The notes beneath the pieces are model-generated. The model did no database searches, was not told where the DNA came from, and saw only the letters and a list, made by a program, of their open reading frames with translations. Shown here one piece after another: positions 1 through 4,485 of a stretch of DNA of 5,767 nucleotides. The translations under genes were made by a program, and so were the position numbers. Each line of letters begins with the position of its first letter. Positions within the stretch are counted from its first letter, which is position 1. Origin of the DNA: Oscillospiraceae bacterium (lineage in GTDB: Bacteria > Bacillota_A > Clostridia > Oscillospirales > Ruminococcaceae). The stretch spans positions 1 through 5,767 of the forward strand of contig JAFPQL010000213.1 of NCBI GenBank assembly GCA_017414145.1, given 5' to 3'.

Positions 1-8
1 GAAAAAAT

Positions 9-60
9 CGCCGGTCGCCGGACAGTTTCCGCAAAAAAAGAGAAGACCGGCGCAATTTTT
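9..60 (+). terminator. Possible terminator of an upstream gene
   Basis: A perfect 8-base inverted repeat (CGCCGGTC at 9-16, GACCGGCG at 45-52) is followed by TTTTT at 56-60. A run of A at 2-7 precedes the left arm, so the structure could also work on the minus strand. The 28-base loop is long for an intrinsic terminator; a small CGGA/TCCG stem at 19-22 and 28-31 could shorten it. The gene it would serve lies outside the window. Confidence 0.35.
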
Positions 61-71
61 CAACGAAAGCC

Positions 72-100
72 TTGATTTTTCCCGCGGGATATGGTATAAT
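72..100 (+). promoter_or_regulatory. Sigma-A-type promoter of the GlsB-like gene
   Basis: The -35 box is TTGATT (72-77) and the -10 box is a perfect TATAAT (95-100), separated by 17 bases. A TG at 92-93 gives an extended -10 (TGG before TATAAT). Transcription would start near 107, leaving a leader of about 50 bases before the ATG at 158. The -10 box lies inside two inverted repeats listed separately. Confidence 0.8.
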
Positions 101-119
101 ATCCCTGCACAGATATTAT
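81..119. promoter_or_regulatory. Overlapping inverted repeats on the GlsB-like promoter (putative operator)
   Basis: Three palindromic elements are packed on the promoter. CCCGCGGG (81-88) is a perfect palindrome in the spacer. GGGATAT (86-92) pairs with ATATCCC (99-105), flanking the -10 box. ATAATATC (96-103) pairs with GATATTAT (112-119), spanning the expected start point. The half-site GATAT/ATATC thus occurs three times (88-92, 99-103, 112-116). A repressor site is a reasonable reading, but no known operator consensus is recognised. Confidence 0.45.
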
Positions 120-157
120 CTGCTGTGCAAATTCAATTTTTGACGGAGGTATTCGCA

Positions 158-391
158 ATGCTGATTAAACTGATTGTGGAAATTGTGATCGGCGCAGTGG
201 TCGGCTTCATCGCCGGCAAGATCATGGAAACGAAAGACAACGGATTTGTCGTCAATGCCATTCTCGGCATCATCGGCGGCTTTATCGGCAATCTGCTCGG
301 CATTGGCGGCGGCTGGATCACCGGCACCATTCTTGCTGTTGTAGGTGCCTGCCTTGTCATTTTCGTCCTGCGCAAGGTCATGAAGAACTGA
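158..391 (+). CDS. GlsB/YeaQ/YmgE family small membrane protein
   Basis: This 77-residue protein is almost all membrane. Three hydrophobic helices (about residues 3-21, 31-49 and 53-71) are rich in Gly, Ile and Val, with short polar turns (METKDNG at 23-29; GIGGGW at 48-53) and a basic tail (RKVMKN). The size, Gly-rich helices and GxxxG-like spacing match the GlsB/YeaQ/YmgE family (once called transglycosylase-associated). Family members are often linked to envelope or general stress, but their biochemical role is not settled. The start is ATG 158: GGAGGT at 145-150 sits 7 bases upstream. A GTG at 125 would add 11 residues but has no ribosome binding site. The gene appears monocistronic, with its own promoter and a hairpin 30 bases after the stop. 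No Gls24/Asp23 partner is seen here. The family call is firm; the function is not. Confidence 0.85.
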   Translation: MLIKLIVEIVIGAVVGFIAGKIMETKDNGFVVNAILGIIGGFIGNLLGIGGGWITGTILAVVGACLVIFVLRKVMKN

Positions 392-420
392 CGGTTCATC
401 CCCTACTAATTGTTCATACA

Positions 421-460
421 CGGAAGCGGACTGTTGCATCTCTGCGGCAGTCCGTTTCTG
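421..460. terminator. Hairpin between convergent genes, likely bidirectional terminator
   Basis: A long stem forms between 421-438 and 443-460 with a 4-base loop (TCTC). The core CGGACTG (427-433) pairs with CAGTCCG (448-454). The remaining pairs extend it to 18 positions, four or five of them G-T wobbles. It lies between the stop of the GlsB-like gene (391) and the stop of the convergent kinase (472), the usual place for a shared terminator. The T-tract is weak (TTTCTGTCTG on the plus strand), so termination may be imperfect. Confidence 0.65.
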
Positions 461-471
461 TCTGTCCGGCG

Positions 472-1479
472 TCAGACGCGCACCGTGTAAATGCGGATGC
501 GGAACTGTGCGCCGTGGGGCTTTAAATTGACGGCTTCCAGCAGACCGTTCTGCTTTTCGATCACCTGTCTGGCATAGGCCAGCCCGATGCCGAAGCCGGT
601 CTTGGACGAATGCGTCCCGCGGTAGAAGCGTTCAAACAGATGCGGCAAATCCTCCGGCGGAATGCCCTCGCCGTCATCTGTCACGGTGACCGTAACCGCC
701 ACGGCATCCTGCTCTGCCCGCACCGTGACACAGCCGCCGGACGGGGTATGCTCGATGCTGTTTTTCAGCAGATTGGTCAGCGCCTCGGCACTGTGGTGAA
801 AGTCTCCGGTGAACTGCGGTGTCCCGATGAGCTCCTGCCGGATCGTCACGCCCTTGAGCTCCGCCGTCACCGCAACCGCATCCGCTGCACTGCGGATCAG
901 CTCCGCACAGTCCACAGGGTCTTCCGCAAAGACTGCCGCGCCCGCTTCGATCGTCGAAAGCTTCAGCAGCATCTCAATCTGATACTGCATCCGCGAAAGC
1001 AGCATCTTCAGCTCCTGTAAATATTCCCGCCGCTGCGCGTCCGTCAGCTCCGGCTTTGAAAGCAGACGCAGCAGCAGTGTCATCGAGGTCAGCGGCGTGC
1101 GGAGCTGATGCGAGACATTCTCCAGCGATTCGCGCAGATAGCGGTGATCCTTCGACAGCGCATCATGCTGCTCCTGCATTGTGCCTGCCAGCTTCCGGAC
1201 GGCGTTTGCCAGCACGGAAAGCTCCCCCTCCGTATATCCCGGAAAGGACAGCCGCTCCGGATGCCGCAGAAGCTGCTCGATCTGTCCGGTCAGCCGATTG
1301 ACGGCAGCATAGTGATGCCGCGCAAAGATCAGCCGCATGACGGCCAGCAGCACCCCGCAGATCAGAACCGCCGCCCCCGCCGCCGGACGGAACTGAAAGC
1401 AGACCAGCGCACAGACAACCGTCAGCCCCCCGCCGAGCGCCAGCTCCAGACGCAGCGCCCCGTTGGAAAACAGTCTCAT
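472..1479 (-). CDS. Sensor histidine kinase, two-helix intramembrane-sensing type
   Basis: This 335-residue HisKA/HATPase_c kinase senses a signal at the membrane and phosphorylates the regulator encoded just upstream. Two hydrophobic helices (about 11-30 and 33-51) are joined by only one or two residues, so there is no real extracellular sensor domain. A HAMP-like or coiled linker follows (53-118). The H-box is SHQLRTP with phosphoacceptor His124. The N-box is NLLKNSIEHT (Asn240), the G1 box DDGEGI (268-273), the F-box LFERFYRG (281-288) and the G2 box GFGIGL (295-300). All catalytic motifs are intact. The ATG overlaps the regulator's stop by four bases (ATGA), and AAGGCGG lies 7 bases before it, so translation is probably coupled. 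This architecture resembles kinases that work with peptide-sensing ABC transporters, but none is encoded in the window. The signal is unknown. Confidence 0.93.
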   Translation of the reverse strand: MRLFSNGALRLELALGGGLTVVCALVCFQFRPAAGAAVLICGVLLAVMRLIFARHHYAAVNRLTGQIEQLLRHPERLSFPGYTEGELSVLANAVRKLAGTMQEQHDALSKDHRYLRESLENVSHQLRTPLTSMTLLLRLLSKPELTDAQRREYLQELKMLLSRMQYQIEMLLKLSTIEAGAAVFAEDPVDCAELIRSAADAVAVTAELKGVTIRQELIGTPQFTGDFHHSAEALTNLLKNSIEHTPSGGCVTVRAEQDAVAVTVTVTDDGEGIPPEDLPHLFERFYRGTHSSKTGFGIGLAYARQVIEKQNGLLEAVNLKPHGAQFRIRIYTVRV

Positions 1480-2150
1480 CCGTCCACCGCCTTATAGCCC
1501 ATGCCGCGGACGGTCAGAATCAGCTTCGGTGCCTTTTCATCCTGCTCAATGCGCTCCCGCAGACGCTTGATATACACCGTCAGTGTGTTGTCCGAGACAA
1601 ATTCACCCGATGCCGACCACAGCTCGTCGATCAGCCGCTCCCGTGTCAGGAGCTGCCCCTTGTTCGTCATGAAGATCAGCAGCAGGCGGTATTCCAGTGC
1701 GGAGAGCACCAGCTCCGCGCCGTCCCGCCGGACAGTTCCGCGGTCGGGATCCAGCCGGATCGTACCGAGCGTCAGCAGACTGCTCTTTCTGGTATGCTTG
1801 CGCATGGCGTTCTTCATGCGGGCGATCAGCTCCCGCGGCCGGAACGGCTTTCCGATATAGTCATCCGCGCCGAGCTCCAGACCCGTCACCGTGCAGGCCT
1901 CATCTGCCGATGCCGTCAGAAACAGCACGGGGATATCCGATTCCTGCCGGATTGCCGCGCAGACGGAAAAGCCGTTGCCGTCCTGCAGAGAAAGATCGAG
2001 CAGCAGGCAGTCAAACTGCCCCGCATGAAAGGCTCTGAGCCCGTCCTGCTGTCCGGGTGCGTGCGTCACCGCGTATCCCTCGTCCCGCAGAAAATCGGTC
2101 AGATATCCCGCGAGCTCCGGATCGTCCTCAATTAACAGAATATGCTGCAT
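1476..2150 (-). CDS. OmpR/PhoB family response regulator
   Basis: This 224-residue regulator has a receiver domain (about 1-115) and a winged-helix DNA-binding domain (about 125-222), the standard length for the family. The receiver has the acidic pair Asp9/Asp10, phosphoacceptor Asp52 (LLLDLSLQDGNG), Thr79 and Lys101 (GKPF), all intact. The C-terminal domain shows the LSALEYRLL start, the recognition-helix segment SDNTLTVYIKRLRERI and the wing LTVRGMGYKA. It should bind DNA as a dimer at direct repeats once phosphorylated by the kinase encoded next. ATG 2150 is the start: TAAGGAG (2164-2158) sits 7 bases upstream. It is the first gene of a two-gene operon with a promoter at 2247-2219. Targets are unknown; its own promoter and the divergent esterase gene are the nearest candidates. 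Confidence 0.95.
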   Translation of the reverse strand: MQHILLIEDDPELAGYLTDFLRDEGYAVTHAPGQQDGLRAFHAGQFDCLLLDLSLQDGNGFSVCAAIRQESDIPVLFLTASADEACTVTGLELGADDYIGKPFRPRELIARMKNAMRKHTRKSSLLTLGTIRLDPDRGTVRRDGAELVLSALEYRLLLIFMTNKGQLLTRERLIDELWSASGEFVSDNTLTVYIKRLRERIEQDEKAPKLILTVRGMGYKAVDG

Positions 2151-2182
2151 GATGTCACTCCTTACCGATCTACTGTACCTGT

Positions 2183-2199
2183 GCCGGAGATATCCCGGC
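2183..2199. repeat. Inverted repeat in the leader of the regulator mRNA
   Basis: GCCGG (2183-2187) and CCGGC (2195-2199) flank a 7-base centre containing most of GATATC. It falls in the leader downstream of the regulator's start point, so it could be a small RNA hairpin or an autoregulatory binding site. Five-base arms are short, so this is a weak call. Confidence 0.3.
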
Positions 2200-2218
2200 G
2201 CATCCTGTGATTGTATGT

Positions 2219-2247
2219 ATTATACCACAGATCGGAAGAAAGCGCAA
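2219..2247 (-). promoter_or_regulatory. Sigma-A-type promoter of the two-component operon
   Basis: Read on the minus strand, the -35 box is TTGCGC (2247-2242) and the -10 box is a perfect TATAAT (2224-2219), with a 17-base spacer and an extended -10 TG. The core TGGTATAAT is identical to that of the GlsB-like promoter. Transcription would start near 2212, giving a leader of about 60 bases. Confidence 0.75.
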
Positions 2248-2407
2248 TGGGACAGCCGGCATTTTCCGGCGCGATGCGCTGCGCGGATGCCGGTACAGCC
2301 GCAGATTTTTGGAATTTCTGCAAAAAATGTATCTGCTCCGCCCGCAGGATGTCCGGACAACTCGGAGAAACAGGTGATAATTGTGCAGTGTTTCACCATT
2401 TTTTGCA
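2248..2407. other. Intergenic core between the two divergent promoters, no gene seen
   Basis: I see no gene with a ribosome binding site here; the reading frames are short and composition-driven. Structure is present. CCGGCAT (2256-2262) pairs with ATGCCGG (2287-2293) around a GC-rich inner stem. TGTCCGGACA (2350-2359) is a perfect 10-base palindrome. GGTGA (2373-2377) and TCACC (2393-2397) flank 15 bases just upstream of the esterase -35 box. These are candidate regulator sites, none matching a consensus I recognise. Confidence 0.4.
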
Positions 2408-2436
2408 TTGACCCTGATGCGGTTTCCTGTTATACT
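2408..2436 (+). promoter_or_regulatory. Sigma-A-type promoter of the CBM-dockerin-esterase gene
   Basis: TTGACC (2408-2413) and TATACT (2431-2436) are separated by 17 bases, each one base from consensus. The expected start near 2443 gives an 80-base leader before ATG 2523. This promoter is divergent from that of the two-component operon, with about 160 bases between the two -35 boxes. Confidence 0.8.
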
Positions 2437-2450
2437 GATGTTACGGGGAG

Positions 2451-2500
2451 CGTCTGCAAAAACAGCAGACGGACTTCAAAAAACAGATACAGAGATACAG
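2451..2500 (+). promoter_or_regulatory. Leader hairpin and tandem 8-base repeat
   Basis: CGTCTGC (2451-2457) pairs perfectly with GCAGACG (2465-2471) across a 7-base A-rich loop, only about 8 bases from the predicted 5' end. AGATACAG then occurs twice in direct tandem (2485-2492 and 2493-2500) in an A-rich, unstructured stretch before the AGGAGG ribosome binding site (2510-2515). The hairpin may protect the 5' end of the mRNA. There is no T-tract, so it is not a terminator. Confidence 0.5.
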
Positions 2501-2522
2501 AAAACCGATAGGAGGACCGAAC

Positions 2523-4346
2523 ATGACCACAATTTTGAAACGGGGGATTTCTCTGCTCGCAGGTGCGGCGCTTCTGATGCTGCCCGCCGCGGCTGTGCCG
2601 GCTGTTCCGGCGGCGGCCGCCAGCCTGCTCTCCGCAGAATTTGAGACATCGAACGACAGCTTTACCGGCAGAGGCGGCGCCTCGGTGCAGTGGACTTCCG
2701 ATGAAGCCTACACCGAAAACTGCAGCCTCTTTGTCAGCAAGCGCGGCGAAACATGGCACGGTGCAATCCGCAGCGCAGACAGCCTGCTCACTGCCGGAAA
2801 TACCTACAGCATCTCCGCTGCCGTCCTGCAAAGGAGCGGTGAACCGGTTGAGATGAAGTTCTCCCTCCAGTATTCCGCCAGCTCCGGCGCCGAATACGCG
2901 GAAATTGTGCTTCAGACCGTCGAGAGCGATCAGTGGACCGTTCTCTCCAACAGCGCATACACCGTTCCGGCCGGTGCGACGGATTTCTCAATCTACATGG
3001 AGACAACGAAATCGACGACAGATTTCTACCTCGACTCCGTGAAAATCACCGGCGCACCCGCTGTCATCAAGAAGGGAGACGCAAACGGCGATCTATCCGT
3101 CAACATCGCGGACGCCGTCCGGCTCGCCGAATTCCTGACCTGTGAATCGGACGAAATCGAGCAGGGCGCGGACATGAACGCCGACAGCAAAATCAATGCG
3201 GTCGATCTCGCACTGCTCAAATATCATCTGCTCAACCCGCCGGTCTCGACCGTCAGCGGCGACTGGGACAACTATCAGGAAACCGCCTCCCCGCAGATGC
3301 TGAAGGTCTATCAGGACGGTGTCGCCCGCGTCGGCAATACGGCGCGCATCCGCGACAAAATCGCAAAGGCGCAGAGCGGCGAGCCCGTCACGATCGGCTA
3401 CCTCGGCGGCTCGATCACCGAGGGCGGCTCCGCCTCGTCCCCGTCCAAATACTATGTCACGCTCGCGTCCGAATACTTCAGCTCTACCTTCGGCAAGGGC
3501 GGCAATGTCAAATCGGTCAATGCCGGTCTGGCCGGCACCTCGTCCGTCGTCGGCAACATCCGCGTGGACAATGACATCTTCTCCAAAAACTGCGACATCA
3601 TCTTCATCGAGTTCGCCGTCAACGATCAGGGCAGCACGCGCTTCCAGAAGTCCTATGAATCGCTTGTCAAGAAATGCCTGATGCAGGACAATGAACCCGC
3701 CGTCGCGCTGATTACCCTCTGCCAGAAGTCCGGCGACAGCAATCAGGACTGGATGCAGAAAATCGCCGAGAACTACGATCTGCCGCTCATCAGCGGGAAA
3801 AACGCCGTTATGAACGGCATTCAGGCAGGCACGCTCAACTGGGACCGCGATTACGGCAGCGGTGACAACATCCACCCCGGAGACGGCGGCCACAAGCTGA
3901 TTTCCGAGATCATCGCCTACTACTACCGGCAGGCGCTCCGGTCCGAGCACAGCAGCGACAGCTATGAAATCCCGTCAAAGGAGGTCTTCGGCGCAGACTA
4001 CGCGACCGCGAAGCTCGTCGATTTCTCGCAGCTTCAGAATTTCAGCGCGGGCTCGTGGACAAGAGGCAACGGCTCCTACACCAAGAACGGCGGTCAGCCG
4101 ATGAAATTCACCGTCAACGGCAAGGGCATCCTGCTGCTGTTCCAGTCCAATTCCAACGGCATGGGCGCGGTCAATGTCTCCGCAAACGGCAAGACGAACA
4201 AGGTCAGCGCCAATCTCCAGTGGACATGGGGCGGCAAGGACGGCGATGTCGGCTATTATCAGGACACCGCCGGCAAGCTCGATATCGAGATTTCCGACGG
4301 CGGCAGCGGCAATTTTGTCCTGTACGGCATCGCGGTCATCGAGTGA
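2523..4346 (+). CDS. Secreted CBM22-like / dockerin / SGNH-hydrolase (cellulosomal esterase)
   Basis: This 607-residue modular enzyme begins with a signal peptide (Lys-Arg, hydrophobic core, Ala-rich cleavage region near 33). A CBM22/CBM4_9-like module follows (about 36-176), then a dockerin (185-238) and an SGNH/GDSL catalytic domain (about 265-472). The beta-rich C-terminal domain (about 490-607) is one I cannot name. Catalytic blocks are intact: GGSITEG with nucleophile Ser297, NAGLAGTSS with Gly335, FAVND with Asn367, and DNIHP with Asp448 and His451. The likely role is deacylation of plant polysaccharide, such as acetylated xylan, while docked in a cellulosome; the xylan link is inferred from the CBM. 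The start ATG follows AGGAGG by 7 bases. The dockerin sits inside the protein rather than at an end. The hydrolase fold and dockerin are sure; the substrate is not. Confidence 0.92.
   Translation: MTTILKRGISLLAGAALLMLPAAAVPAVPAAAASLLSAEFETSNDSFTGRGGASVQWTSDEAYTENCSLFVSKRGETWHGAIRSADSLLTAGNTYSISAAVLQRSGEPVEMKFSLQYSASSGAEYAEIVLQTVESDQWTVLSNSAYTVPAGATDFSIYMETTKSTTDFYLDSVKITGAPAVIKKGDANGDLSVNIADAVRLAEFLTCESDEIEQGADMNADSKINAVDLALLKYHLLNPPVSTVSGDWDNYQETASPQMLKVYQDGVARVGNTARIRDKIAKAQSGEPVTIGYLGGSITEGGSASSPSKYYVTLASEYFSSTFGKGGNVKSVNAGLAGTSSVVGNIRVDNDIFSKNCDIIFIEFAVNDQGSTRFQKSYESLVKKCLMQDNEPAVALITLCQKSGDSNQDWMQKIAENYDLPLISGKNAVMNGIQAGTLNWDRDYGSGDNIHPGDGGHKLISEIIAYYYRQALRSEHSSDSYEIPSKEVFGADYATAKLVDFSQLQNFSAGSWTRGNGSYTKNGGQPMKFTVNGKGILLLFQSNSNGMGAVNVSANGKTNKVSANLQWTWGGKDGDVGYYQDTAGKLDIEISDGGSGNFVLYGIAVIE
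2628..3050 (+). other. CBM22-like carbohydrate-binding module (residues ~36-176)
   Basis: The segment reads as a beta-sandwich module of the CBM4/9/22 type. It has GRGGASV near the start, a GETWHG motif with Trp78, NTYSISAAV, the MKFSLQY strand, and a closing TDFYLDSVKITG strand. This order is typical of CBM22, whose characterised members often bind xylan. Assignment to CBM22 rather than CBM4 is from memory of family patterns. Confidence 0.65.
3075..3236 (+). other. Internal compact dockerin (residues 185-238)
   Basis: Two EF-hand-like calcium loops are present. Loop 1 is Asp186, Asn188, Asp190, Ser192, Asn194, Asp197. Loop 2 is Asp217, Asn219, Asp221, Lys223, Asn225, Asp228. The loops start 31 residues apart, the spacing of an ordinary type I dockerin. 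The presumed cohesin-contact pairs at loop positions 10 and 11 are Ile-Ala and Ala-Val, so the two halves are not identical. Confidence 0.88.
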
Positions 4347-4389
4347 GCGCTGACAGCTTCCGGCAGGGACTCTGCCAGTGCCGCACTGA

Positions 4390-4418
4390 TTGACAAACAA
4401 CCTGAAATCTGCTATAAT
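4390..4418 (+). promoter_or_regulatory. Perfect-consensus sigma-A promoter of the second esterase gene
   Basis: TTGACA (4390-4395) and TATAAT (4413-4418) are both exact consensus, with an ideal 17-base spacer. Transcription would start near 4425. It lies in the 139-base gap after the first esterase, so the second gene need not depend on read-through. Confidence 0.88.
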
Positions 4419-4459
4419 AAAGGTCGGGAAATGCGCGGATTCCCGGCCTTTATCTTTTT
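4419..4459 (+). terminator. Terminator-like hairpin just after the promoter
   Basis: The left arm at 4419-4430 (AAAGG, then T, then CGGGAA) pairs with 4440-4451 (TTCCCGG, then CCTTT) as a 12-base stem with one G-T pair and a 9-base loop. ATCTTTTT follows (4452-4459). It has the form of an intrinsic terminator and may end the first esterase transcript. It also begins at or just before the second gene's start point and would be at the 5' end of that mRNA, either as a cap hairpin or as an attenuator. Confidence 0.6.
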
Positions 4460-4485
4460 CCGCACCGAAAGGAGACACATCCGGT

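Noticed and set aside
125..157. GTG start adding 11 residues to the GlsB-like protein
   Set aside because: There is no ribosome binding site before 125, while GGAGGT is ideally placed for ATG 158, where the first membrane helix begins.
610..1020. Plus-strand open frames across the kinase and regulator genes (also 1108-1497, 1501-1860, 1794-2135)
   Set aside because: They are Arg/Pro/Cys-rich shadow frames opposite proteins with complete catalytic motifs.
2149..2511. 120-codon frame and smaller overlapping frames in the divergent intergenic region
   Set aside because: It runs through two good promoters and the esterase leader, starts in the regulator's ribosome-binding region and has a composition unlike a protein.
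3093..3950. 285-codon open frame on the minus strand inside the first esterase gene
   Set aside because: It is antisense to a clearly real SGNH/dockerin protein, is Val/Asp/Ala-rich in the way of GC-biased complementary frames, and has no recognisable domain.
4361..4383. Small stems (GGCAG/CTGCC, or CGGCA/TGCCG) after the first esterase as its terminator
   Set aside because: The stems have only five base pairs, compete with each other and lack a T-tract; the hairpin at 4419-4459 is a better terminator.
4390..4485. TTG start adding 32 residues to the second esterase
   Set aside because: The TTG is part of the -35 box and the added segment precedes the transcription start; the signal peptide begins at ATG 4486.
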